Source: Pseudomonadota bacterium
GTDB lineage: Bacteria > Pseudomonadota > Alphaproteobacteria > Rhizobiales > Rhizobiaceae
Reading direction: 5' to 3'
Assembly (NCBI GenBank): GCA_023444445.1
Contig: JAEXMK010000098.1
Location: 1 to 14,818, forward strand
Length of the DNA: 14,818 nt
Positions 6,820 through 13,903 of this stretch are shown piece after piece (position 1 is the stretch's first letter; every line of letters begins with the position of its first letter). The position numbers and the translations under genes are program-made. Under the pieces are notes generated by a model. It did not search any database, was not told the origin of the DNA, and saw only the letters and a program-made list of their open reading frames with translations.

Positions 6820-8313
6820 TTACTGAGGTCGCATCGTGCCCTTTTCCCGCAGCGCCTGATGCCACGACAGCGCTTCTTCGATGAGATGCGGTGTATGCCC
6901 GCCCCGCGCTGCCGCCCGGTGATAATAGTCAGCCAGCGCATCGCGATAATCGGGATGAACGCAATTGGCGATGATTACAGCAGCGCGCTCGCGGGGGGCG
7001 AGACCGCGTAGATCGGCGAGGCCCGTTTCGGTGACCAGAATATCGACATCATGTTCGGTGTGATCGACATGGCTGACCATCGGCACCACGCTTGAGATCG
7101 CGCCACCCTTGGCGATCGACTTGGTAACAAAAATGGACATATAGGCATTACGGGCAAAATCGCCGGAACCGCCAATGCCGTTCATCATATGGGTTCCGCC
7201 GACGTGAGTGGAATTGACGTTTCCGTAGATATCGAATTCCAACGCGGTGTTGATGCCGATGATGCCGAGGCGACGAATGACCTCCGGGTGATTGCTTACC
7301 TCCTGCGGGCGCAGGATCAGCCTGCTTTTGTAATCGGCCAGTCGCGGCATGACCTGCTCGTTCATGGCAGAAGAAAGCGTGATCGACGACCCGGAGGCGA
7401 AGGTCAGCTTGCCAGCGTCGAACAGTTCGAAGGTCGAATCCTGCAGGACTTCCGAATACATTTTCAGATCGTGAAACGGCGTATCGATGAAACCATGCAT
7501 CACGGCGTTGGCAATGGTGCCGATGCCAGCCTGAAGCGGCTGGAGTTCGTGGGTCATGCGGCCATGACGCACCTCGTTCAGCAGGAACTCGGTGAGGTGG
7601 CCTGCAATCGCCTTGGTCTCGTCATCCGGCGGCAGAACCGTGGAGAAACTGTCGCTTTTGTCGCTGAGCACGATGGCGGCAATCTTTTCTGGCGGCACCG
7701 GAATGAAGGGCAGGCCAACACGGCTATCCGTCGCGACGACGGGAATGGGCATTCGGGTTGGGCGTTTGGCGGGAATGAAGATGTCGTGCAGCCCCTCCAG
7801 CACCTCGGGCTGCGACAGGTTGATCTCGACAATGACCTTATCGGCCAGAATGGCGAAGCTTGCGGAATTGCCGACCGAGGTGGTGGGCACGATGCCGCCC
7901 TCTGCCGTAATCGCCACCGCCTCGACAATGGCGATATCGACGCCATGGATCTGGCCGCCGCGCAATTGCTCCACCGTTTCGGAAAGATGCTGATCGATGA
8001 ACATCACCTTGCCGTCATTGATCGCCTTGCGCAAAGCCGGATCGGACTGGAACGGCATGCGGCGCGCCAGCATGCCGGCCTCGACCATCGTCTTGTCGAG
8101 ATCGTTGCCGAGGGAGGCGCCGGTCATCAGGGTAATTTTCATGGGGTTCGTCTTGGCGCGCTCGGCCAGCGCCAGCGGCACTGCCTTGGCTTCGCCGGCG
8201 CGCGTAAAACCGCTCATGCCCACCGTCATGCCATCCTGAATGAGACTGGCGGCCTCTTCGGCGCTGACGATCCGGCCCAAGAGGGACGCGTTGCGGATAC
8301 GCTTTTCAAGCAT
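6820..8313 (-). CDS. Succinyl-CoA:acetate CoA-transferase (acetyl-CoA hydrolase/transferase family)
   Basis: A 497-residue class I CoA-transferase of the Ach1/AarC/Cat1 group, which moves CoA between succinyl-CoA or another acyl-CoA and acetate or a related acid. From the chosen start the catalytic Glu is Glu288 in YSEVLQDS. Asn341 (in EVSNHPEVIRR) and Gly382 (in NGIGGSGD) align with the E294/N347/G388 positions I recall for Acetobacter AarC. NTALEFDIYGNVNSTHVGG is strongly conserved. The length matches AarC. ATG at 8313 was chosen because GGAG lies six bases upstream; an ATG four codons earlier at 8325 lacks a clear site. It stands alone, with an FNR-like box and palindrome upstream and a hairpin downstream. 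Whether the in vivo acceptor is acetate, propionate or another acid cannot be read from sequence. Confidence 0.9.
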   Translation of the reverse strand: MLEKRIRNASLLGRIVSAEEAASLIQDGMTVGMSGFTRAGEAKAVPLALAERAKTNPMKITLMTGASLGNDLDKTMVEAGMLARRMPFQSDPALRKAINDGKVMFIDQHLSETVEQLRGGQIHGVDIAIVEAVAITAEGGIVPTTSVGNSASFAILADKVIVEINLSQPEVLEGLHDIFIPAKRPTRMPIPVVATDSRVGLPFIPVPPEKIAAIVLSDKSDSFSTVLPPDDETKAIAGHLTEFLLNEVRHGRMTHELQPLQAGIGTIANAVMHGFIDTPFHDLKMYSEVLQDSTFELFDAGKLTFASGSSITLSSAMNEQVMPRLADYKSRLILRPQEVSNHPEVIRRLGIIGINTALEFDIYGNVNSTHVGGTHMMNGIGGSGDFARNAYMSIFVTKSIAKGGAISSVVPMVSHVDHTEHDVDILVTETGLADLRGLAPRERAAVIIANCVHPDYRDALADYYHRAAARGGHTPHLIEEALSWHQALREKGTMRPQ

Positions 8314-8372
8314 GCACTTCTCCATGATCTGTCTTCACGATGTCACGGCATTCGGTCGGCCATCTCGCGGCG

Positions 8373-8414
8373 ACTATGGCGTGCAGTTTCATCGATGAAA
8401 CTGACATAGATCAA
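8373..8414 (-). promoter_or_regulatory. FNR/FixK-like box and -10 element upstream of the CoA-transferase gene
   Basis: TTGATCTATGTCAG (8401-8414) resembles the rhizobial FNR/FixK/FnrN box TTGAT-N4-ATCAA, with a perfect left half and three of five bases in the right half (GTCA is common in rhizobial boxes). A CATAGT element (8373-8378) matches four of six -10 bases. With a start seven bases downstream of it (about 8366), the box centre falls at -41.5, the standard class II activator position. There is no good -35, as expected for an activated promoter. Confidence 0.45.
8384..8403. promoter_or_regulatory. Perfect 20-bp palindrome in the CoA-transferase promoter
   Basis: CAGTTTCATCGATGAAACTG is an exact palindrome with no spacer. 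It lies between the FNR-like box, which it overlaps by three bases, and the -10 candidate. Its position and symmetry suit a dimeric repressor or second regulator. Self-complementarity this long is unlikely by chance in a short promoter region. No cognate regulator is in the window. Confidence 0.5.
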
Positions 8415-8609
8415 GGGTGTGAACAGAACCATGGCTTTGGCGCAGCAAATCCCGTTCAACAGATCGGAAGTGGCGCATCGGCGCGACAGGCCGTGAGGTC
8501 TTCAGACCACCGCAGCCTGCCGGTCGCACAGGACTTCCGCCAGACCTCTCCCTCGCCGGCAAGCGACGGGGCGAAGGCGCCTCATCGCAGTGCGAAGAAT
8601 CACCTCTTG
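8415..8609. other. Non-coding gap between phosphodiesterase and CoA-transferase promoter
   Basis: I see no credible gene in this stretch. It contains a short perfect hairpin GGTCT-TC-AGACC (8497-8508), and an AGACCTC at 8532-8538 can pair with GAGGTCT (8495-8501) instead. Further G+C-rich complementary segments run to about 8580. They may end transcription of the ABC/phosphodiesterase unit, but no T-run makes this clear. Open frames crossing here have Arg/Pro/Ser-rich products with no family resemblance. Confidence 0.4.
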
Positions 8610-9410
8610 TCAGGGGCCTTCGCAAACGGGCGCCTGGCCCAGAACGGCCTGCCCAACTTCCGCGTCATAGGCACGCAGGCCGAATGTACCAAGGCTTATG
8701 ACCCGGTAACAGGGGTTACCACCCGTCCATAGCGGATCGACAACATCGATATCGGTGATGAAGCGATGCGCACAGGCCTGGCCGGAACTATAAGCGATGC
8801 CTTCGGCCGTCGTGCCTGCCATCGGCACATGGATATGGCCAAAAATAATATGGCGTATGCCGGCCGGATGGGCTGAGAGACGGCGCATGACGGCGCCGTC
8901 ATCATGCATACCGATATGTTCGAAATGTCGGATGCCGCAATCCATCGGCGGATGATGGATGAACACCGTCACCGGCAGATCGCCCGCGCTTTCCAGCGCA
9001 CTCTCCAGCCAGACCAGACGATCCGCGCCATAGACGCCGCCGATCACATTTGCTTCGTGACTGTCGAGAAACAGCAGGCGGCCAAATTCCGTATCGATGA
9101 CGGACTGAATATAGCCATTGTCGTCGCGCGGCTGTTCGGGAAAGGCGGCCACGAATTCCGGGCGGCGGTCGTGATTGCCGAGCAACAACCGCGTGGGAAT
9201 GGAGACGGGCGCAAGGATATCGCGCAGCAGCTCATAGGCCTCCGGCTCGCCGTAATTGCAAAGATCGCCTGTCATGACAAGAAGATCGGCGTCGGCGTGT
9301 TTCTCCACGATATCCGCGATTGCCGCGCGCAGCTGCTGTTCCGGGTCGACGCCATTTATCGCGATGCCGGGTGGCAGAAGATGGGTGTCGGTGATCTGGA
9401 TGATCTTCAT
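8610..9410 (-). CDS. Class III metallophosphodiesterase (GpdQ/CpdA type)
   Basis: A 266-residue calcineurin-like phosphodiesterase with the complete two-metal site: Asp8 and His10 (DTH), Asp49 (GDL), Asn79 (GNHD), His152 (IHHPP), His192 and His194 (GHIH). TGDLCNYGEPEAY is close to SGDIVNCGRPEEY as I recall it from Enterobacter glycerophosphodiesterase GpdQ, and length and spacing also agree. Family members cleave glycerophosphodiesters or cyclic nucleotides in the cytoplasm. It is the last gene of the ABC transporter unit, 66 bases after the binding-protein gene with a stem-loop between. That context favours hydrolysis of an imported phosphodiester over cAMP turnover, but this is inference. 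No good Shine-Dalgarno sequence precedes the ATG, so translation may be weak. Confidence 0.88.
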   Translation of the reverse strand: MKIIQITDTHLLPPGIAINGVDPEQQLRAAIADIVEKHADADLLVMTGDLCNYGEPEAYELLRDILAPVSIPTRLLLGNHDRRPEFVAAFPEQPRDDNGYIQSVIDTEFGRLLFLDSHEANVIGGVYGADRLVWLESALESAGDLPVTVFIHHPPMDCGIRHFEHIGMHDDGAVMRRLSAHPAGIRHIIFGHIHVPMAGTTAEGIAYSSGQACAHRFITDIDVVDPLWTGGNPCYRVISLGTFGLRAYDAEVGQAVLGQAPVCEGP

Positions 9411-9432
9411 AAAAGGTCTTTCTGCGCAAAAT

Positions 9433-9460
9433 GGCTGCGGGAAGGGATTTTCCCGCAGCC
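9433..9460 (-). terminator. Stem-loop between binding-protein and phosphodiesterase genes
   Basis: GGCTGCGGGAA and TTCCCGCAGCC form a perfect 11-bp stem with a 6-base loop, 16 bases after the binding-protein stop, followed on the minus strand by ATTTTGC. It looks like a partial terminator or a 3' stabiliser. Such hairpins often allow high binding-protein expression with reduced expression of the gene beyond. Confidence 0.6.
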
Positions 9461-9476
9461 CCTTTGGTGGCTCTGC

Positions 9477-10769
9477 TTATTTCAGCAGGGCGTTGGTCTG
9501 CTCGACAATCTGCTTGAGACCGGCTTCCGGCGTTACTTCACCGCGCATAACGGTGCCGATGATGTCGCGCTGGGTGCGCCAGATGCGGACGGAATCGCCA
9601 CCCGGATAACCGGCCCAGGGGAGCGAACGGTCAGCCTGAAGCGAAGCGGTCTTCACATTTGGGTTCTCGACATAATAAGGAGCGAGGAAGTCCGGGCCGG
9701 TTGCCAGCTTGTTGGTGGGCAGGTAGCCGGTGATGCGAACGATGGTGTTCTGTGCTTCCGGACCGGTGATCCACTTCAGATATTTCCAGGCGGCATCCTG
9801 CTTGGCCTTATCCTGCGTCAGGATAACGGCAGAGTTGCCGCCGGTGGGCACGCCGCCCTTTTCCTTGTTGTCCAGCGGGAAGGTCGCGGTCTTCAGTTTG
9901 AAGCGGTCGCCAACCAGACCCTGGATCGTCTGAACGTGAGCGGGTGTGGAGAAGATGAAGCCGGTAAGACCTGCACCGAACTGCTGGCGCGACTGATCCC
10001 AGTCGAGCAGGTTCTGGCCACCTTCGGTGACGAACTGGCGGGTCATCTTCAGGGCGTTGAGGCCGATCTCGTTGTCGAAGGCAACGGTCTTGGTCTTCTC
10101 GTCGACGAGCTTGCCGCCCTGTTCGACGATGAGCGCCTGCCACAACCAGTCATCCGGCCAGCCGTTGATGTCGTAGCTCATGCCGGCAAATTTGGGGTCA
10201 AGAGCCTTGATCTTCTTGGCAAGAGCAATGAGCTCCGCAAAGGTCGTCGGCATCTTGTCCGGATCGCCGCCAGCCTTGGTAACGAGGTCGGAGTTGATGT
10301 AGATGATCGGCGAGGAAGCGTTGACCGGCAGGCCGTACTGCTTGCCGTCGATCTGACCGAGTGCGGCCATCTTGGGGCTGTAGTTCTTGTCGAGGAAGGC
10401 CTGGCCGCCTTCAGCCTGAATGAACGGGCCGAGATCGGTGATCTGATTGCGCGGGGCCAACGTGTGCACCAGTTCCGCCGTCAGGTTGTAGCCAGAGAAA
10501 TAAACGTCCGGCAGATTGCCTGTGACGGCAGAACGGAGAACCTGCTGCTGGCCTTCGTTATAACCGGCGGCCGGCGCGAGGAAGTTGATCTTCACATCCG
10601 GGTTCTTCTTCATGAATTCATCGGCCAGCGGCTGATGAAACTTGGTGAAGCCCGGCAGGTTGTAAAGAACATTGAGCGTGATTTCGTTGGCCAGAACCGG
10701 CTGTGCGAGGCCAGCAAAAGCCATGCCAAGAGCCAGACCGCCCATCACAGCGCGTCGGTTGAGTTTCAT
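9477..10769 (-). CDS. ABC transporter extracellular solute-binding protein (family 1, UgpB-like)
   Basis: A 430-residue periplasmic binding protein of the CUT1/UgpB group, which delivers a ligand to the two permeases encoded upstream. Residues 1-27 form a signal peptide: basic MKLNRR, a hydrophobic core, and cleavage after VLA. The NRR pair is only faintly Tat-like. The mature protein shows features shared with UgpB: FMKKNPDVKINF, GLPVNASSPIIYINSDL, GGNSAVILTQDKAKQDAAWKYLKWIT and TGYLPTNK. Length matches UgpB (about 438). Ligand could be glycerol 3-phosphate, a glycerophosphodiester or a sugar; the following phosphodiesterase gene favours a phosphodiester. GGAG lies six bases before the ATG. 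The permease gene ends 40 bases upstream, and a stable hairpin follows the stop. Confidence 0.9.
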   Translation of the reverse strand: MKLNRRAVMGGLALGMAFAGLAQPVLANEITLNVLYNLPGFTKFHQPLADEFMKKNPDVKINFLAPAAGYNEGQQQVLRSAVTGNLPDVYFSGYNLTAELVHTLAPRNQITDLGPFIQAEGGQAFLDKNYSPKMAALGQIDGKQYGLPVNASSPIIYINSDLVTKAGGDPDKMPTTFAELIALAKKIKALDPKFAGMSYDINGWPDDWLWQALIVEQGGKLVDEKTKTVAFDNEIGLNALKMTRQFVTEGGQNLLDWDQSRQQFGAGLTGFIFSTPAHVQTIQGLVGDRFKLKTATFPLDNKEKGGVPTGGNSAVILTQDKAKQDAAWKYLKWITGPEAQNTIVRITGYLPTNKLATGPDFLAPYYVENPNVKTASLQADRSLPWAGYPGGDSVRIWRTQRDIIGTVMRGEVTPEAGLKQIVEQTNALLK

Positions 10770-10809
10770 GTCAGTCTCCAGAAAGGTTGGGAGGGGAAGT
10801 CGAACGGCG

Positions 10810-11631
10810 TCACTTGACGCCGGTCATGGTAATACCGGCGATGAAGTGCCGCCGTGCGAGGAGGAAGCACAGCACCATCGGCGCGGTAATCAGTGTGGCG
10901 CCCGCCATCAGCGCACCGTAATTGGCGCCGGATTCGACGTCGGCGAAAAGCATCATGCCGAGCGGCGGCGGGGCGAGATTGGTGTCGGAGATGACGATCA
11001 TCGGCCAGTAGAGATCGTTCCAATGGGCAACGAGCGAAAAGATCGAGAATGCCGCAAGCGACGGCAGCGACCCGCGAAGCACCAGCCCCCAGCAGATCTC
11101 CATTTCCGAAAAACCGTCCATGCGGGCAGCCTCGATGATTTCATCGGGGTAGCTGCGGAAGGATTGGTTGAACAGGAAGATGGCGAAAACCGAAAGGAAG
11201 AACGGCATCATCATCGCAAAATAGGTGTTGAGAAGCTGCGTCTTGGCCAAACCGACGAAGAGCGGCAACGCCAGCGCCTGAATGGGAACGCAGAGTGCCG
11301 CGATGACGAGGCCCAGCAGCAACTTGCGGCCCGGGAAACGGAGCTTTGCCAAAGCATAGGCCGCCGGAACCGAGGTCAGTATCTGCACGACGAGAATACC
11401 GCCGCAGACGATGACGCCGTTCAGCATGAAACGCGCCATCGGCACCTGACCTGCCGCCCGGGCATAGTTATCGACAGCGTCGAACTTTTGTGGAATCGGC
11501 CAGAGCGAGACGTCGAATATTTCCGCAGGCGAGCGGATAGAGGTCAGCACCATCCAATAGAACGGCAGGAGCATCACGAAAGCGCCGAGCGCAAGCACGA
11601 GATGCGGGAGATATTTGCGGAACGCGGCCAT
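10810..11631 (-). CDS. ABC transporter permease, inner subunit (UgpE/MalG-like)
   Basis: A 273-residue integral inner-membrane permease of the CUT1 family. Hydrophobic segments lie at about 11-30, 70-95, 105-125, 137-157, 190-210 and 240-262, giving six membrane helices. The cytoplasmic EAA loop that docks on the ATPase is at about 167-190 (EAARMDGFSEMEI, ending in RGSLP). The size and the short N terminus mark it as the MalG/UgpE-type partner. Its ATG overlaps the stop of the previous permease gene by one base (TGATG), implying translational coupling. Confidence 0.92.
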   Translation of the reverse strand: MAAFRKYLPHLVLALGAFVMLLPFYWMVLTSIRSPAEIFDVSLWPIPQKFDAVDNYARAAGQVPMARFMLNGVIVCGGILVVQILTSVPAAYALAKLRFPGRKLLLGLVIAALCVPIQALALPLFVGLAKTQLLNTYFAMMMPFFLSVFAIFLFNQSFRSYPDEIIEAARMDGFSEMEICWGLVLRGSLPSLAAFSIFSLVAHWNDLYWPMIVISDTNLAPPPLGMMLFADVESGANYGALMAGATLITAPMVLCFLLARRHFIAGITMTGVK

Positions 11632-12557
11632 CAGTAATGCACCTTCCGGTCCATATGCAGCGTTTGGCCGATAGACAGGATCAGCACGATCGCGAGGAAG
11701 ATGATCGTCAGCGCAGCGGCATAACCGGTGTTGGAATATTCGAAACCTTCAAGATAAAGATCGTAGAGCAGGGTCTCCGACCCGGCGCGGCCCTTGGTCA
11801 GCACGGCAACCGTCTCGAACACCTTGAAGGCGGAGATGGAGGTGGTGACCACCACAAACATGGTCGTCGGCCCCAGCATCGGCCATGTGACTGTCAGAAA
11901 CCGGTCTATCGGGTTCTTGGCGCCATCCAGCCGCGCCGCCTCATGCAGATCCTTCGAAATGGCAGTGAGACCGGCGAGGAACAGCACCATGTTGAAGCCC
12001 AGAACCTGCCAGACGCCCATCAGCGCCATGGTCGGAATGAGGAGAACGGGGTTGGAAAGAAACGCGACCGGTTCGAAACCGAACCACTTGATCGCCGCAT
12101 TCACCGGCCCAAGCGACGGGTGCAGCAGGAACTGCCACACAGTCGCCATGGCGACGAGCGTTGCGGTGACGGGAAGGAAATAGGCCACTTCCCAGAAAGC
12201 GCGGCTGCGTTTGCGGTTATACACAAGCAAAGCCGCGCCGAGTGCGAGAAACACGCCGAAGGGAATGACGATGACCGCATAGATGGCGGTATTCACCAGC
12301 GCACGCAGAAAAACCGGATCCTGAAACGCCTTGATGAAGTTGCCCAGACCGACAAAGCGGGTGGAGAGCGAACCCAGCTGGTAATCGGTAACGGAAAAAA
12401 CGGCCAGAACGACCATCGGAACAATATAGATCGCGAGGAGCAGCAGGCTTGCGGAAGCTGCAAACATCAGACCGCGCCAGATCATTCTGCGGTCTGCCTT
12501 TGACTGCCGCGGGCGCGCCTTCGTGCCCGCAGCCGGAGAGAAATCAACCGCCGTCAT
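11631..12557 (-). CDS. ABC transporter permease, inner subunit (UgpA/MalF-like)
   Basis: A 308-residue inner-membrane permease. The N terminus is a charged cytoplasmic tail (about 1-28). Six likely helices follow, starting near residue 29, with others near 88-112, 122-143, 170-195, 230-250 and 277-300. The EAA loop is at about 206-228 (EAARLDGAKNPID, then TVTWPML). The longer N terminus and NTAIYAVIVIPFG segment are typical of UgpA-like subunits. Its ATG overlaps the ATPase stop by four bases (ATGA), so the two are translationally coupled. It forms the transmembrane channel with the second permease. Confidence 0.92.
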   Translation of the reverse strand: MTAVDFSPAAGTKARPRQSKADRRMIWRGLMFAASASLLLLAIYIVPMVVLAVFSVTDYQLGSLSTRFVGLGNFIKAFQDPVFLRALVNTAIYAVIVIPFGVFLALGAALLVYNRKRSRAFWEVAYFLPVTATLVAMATVWQFLLHPSLGPVNAAIKWFGFEPVAFLSNPVLLIPTMALMGVWQVLGFNMVLFLAGLTAISKDLHEAARLDGAKNPIDRFLTVTWPMLGPTTMFVVVTTSISAFKVFETVAVLTKGRAGSETLLYDLYLEGFEYSNTGYAAALTIIFLAIVLILSIGQTLHMDRKVHY

Positions 12558-13699
12558 GCCGGCACCCGCTCGCGCGCAGTCACCTTGCGACGCAGGCCAT
12601 CGGCCGCGAAAAGATGAGCACGATCCGGCGCAAAGCCGAGAGTCAAAACGCCGTTGGCGTCGGCACCCAGCGCCGCGCCCGCGCCCTGCCGCAAGGTGAC
12701 GGCAACGGTCTCGTCGTTCAGCAGGCGGCAGCTCACGAAACGGTCGGCGCCGTGCGTTTCGCTACGCACCACACGCACGGCGAAACCTTCCTCGCCCGGA
12801 CGCAGATCTTCGGCGCGAAGACCGAGCGTCGCCGGGCCGGCATCGCGGCCCATACTCTCCAGGCCAAGATCGCGTCCAAACGCCGTAACCTTACCCTGCG
12901 TATCGATTTCGACCGGCAGTAGATTGATCGATGGCGTGCCGATAAAACGCGCGACGGTCAGTGTCCCGGGCTTGCGATAAAGCTCGTCCGGCGTGCCCAG
13001 CTGTTCGATGCGGCCTTCCGACATCAAGGCGATGCGGTCGGACATGGTCATGGCTTCGATCTGGTCGTGGGTGACATAGATGAAGGTTGCGCCGAGCCGG
13101 CGGTGCAGACCCGCCAGTTCCTCACGCATGTGGGCGCGGAGTTTGGCGTCGAGGTTGGAAAGCGGCTCATCCATCAGGAAGGCAGCGGGCGAACGCACCA
13201 GCGCCCGTGCAAGCGCCACACGCTGGCGCTGGCCGCCGGAAAGCTGCGCCGGCTTGCGATCCAGAAGATGTGCGATCTGTAGCGTCTCCGCTGCCTGTTC
13301 AACGGCCGCATCGATCTGTTTCAATGTTTCCGCCGGCGCTGCAAACCGTCCGATCAGCGGCAGACGCGCGGCAAGCGGCAGGCGCCGCATACGGAGCGGT
13401 GTGGCGATATTCTGGCGCACGCTCATATGCGGATAAAGGGCGTAAGACTGGAACACCATCGCCAGATTGCGATCGCTCGGATCGATGTCAGTCACATCCT
13501 GGCCGCCGATCGAAACCGAACCGCGATCCGGAGATTCCAGCCCCGCGATGATGCGCAGCAGCGTGGACTTGCCGCAACCCGACATACCGACGAGCGACAG
13601 GAATTCCCCTGGACGAATGGAAAGATCGATCTCTTTCAGAACATCGTCAGCTCCGAAGCCTTTGCCGATTCCTGAAAGTTCAAGTGATTGTGGCGTCAT
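12554..13699 (-). CDS. ABC transporter ATP-binding protein (UgpC/MalK-like)
   Basis: A 381-residue cytoplasmic ATPase of the CUT1 family that powers the importer. Walker A GMSGCGKST is at 38-46, Q-loop Gln84, signature LSGGQ at 153-157, Walker B FLMDEP at 174-179, D-loop SNLD at 181-184 and switch His211. The C-terminal 150 residues form the MalK-type regulatory (TOBE/OB) region. Between the Q-loop and signature, about 15 extra residues (near 107-123, LPLAARLPLIGRF) exceed the usual MalK length. The ATG at 13699 has AAGGAG six bases upstream; the open frame runs 40 codons further but that part is unlike the family. It is the first gene of the unit, so ATPase comes before permeases and binding protein, the reverse of E. 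coli ugpBAEC. Confidence 0.93.
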   Translation of the reverse strand: MTPQSLELSGIGKGFGADDVLKEIDLSIRPGEFLSLVGMSGCGKSTLLRIIAGLESPDRGSVSIGGQDVTDIDPSDRNLAMVFQSYALYPHMSVRQNIATPLRMRRLPLAARLPLIGRFAAPAETLKQIDAAVEQAAETLQIAHLLDRKPAQLSGGQRQRVALARALVRSPAAFLMDEPLSNLDAKLRAHMREELAGLHRRLGATFIYVTHDQIEAMTMSDRIALMSEGRIEQLGTPDELYRKPGTLTVARFIGTPSINLLPVEIDTQGKVTAFGRDLGLESMGRDAGPATLGLRAEDLRPGEEGFAVRVVRSETHGADRFVSCRLLNDETVAVTLRQGAGAALGADANGVLTLGFAPDRAHLFAADGLRRKVTARERVPA

Positions 13700-13732
13700 T
13701 CTGCGCTCCTTTTTCTGAAGCGCATATGCTTT

Positions 13733-13747
13733 TATTGTATGACAATA
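13733..13747. promoter_or_regulatory. Candidate GntR/FadR-type operator upstream of the ABC transporter unit
   Basis: TATTGT-ATG-ACAATA is a perfect inverted repeat. Its core TTGTATGACAA fits the FadR-subfamily pattern TNGT-N3-ACNA exactly. It is centred about 41 bases before the ATPase start. TACAAT, a good -10 match, overlaps it on the minus strand, although I find no convincing -35. Binding here would block transcription of the transporter unit. The regulator is not in the window. Confidence 0.45.
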
Positions 13748-13783
13748 TGACGAAGGTTTGCGGAAAGTTCGATGACACTCGAA

Positions 13784-13866
13784 AGCCCAGTAATCTTGGG
13801 CTATCGCTAAGCCTTGCAACGCAGGCTCTCTCCAAAACCACTAATATGTAGGGGTTATTTTAACCC
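13784..13866 (-). other. Two hairpins between the unknown gene and the ABC unit
   Basis: GGGTTA-TTT-TAACCC (13852-13866) and AGCCCA-N7-TGGGCT (13784-13802) are perfect 6-bp stems downstream of the unknown gene. A third, AGCAA/TTGCT, lies at 13878-13893. None is followed by a real T-run on the minus strand. Together they may end transcription of the unknown gene. I see no gene in 13700-13903. Confidence 0.3.
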
Positions 13867-13903
13867 ACCTTGGCGCTAGCAACTACGCTTGCTGGATCTG
13901 GTT

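Noticed and set aside
8389..8625. Minus-strand 78-codon open frame in the gap after the phosphodiesterase
   Set aside because: It overlaps the FNR-like box and palindrome, has no ribosome site, and gives an Arg/Pro/Ser-rich product unlike any protein I know.
8904..10817. Very long plus-strand open frame (637 codons)
   Set aside because: It lies antisense to the phosphodiesterase and binding-protein genes, which have full family motifs. The product resembles no family. G+C-rich codon bias leaves the opposite strand open.
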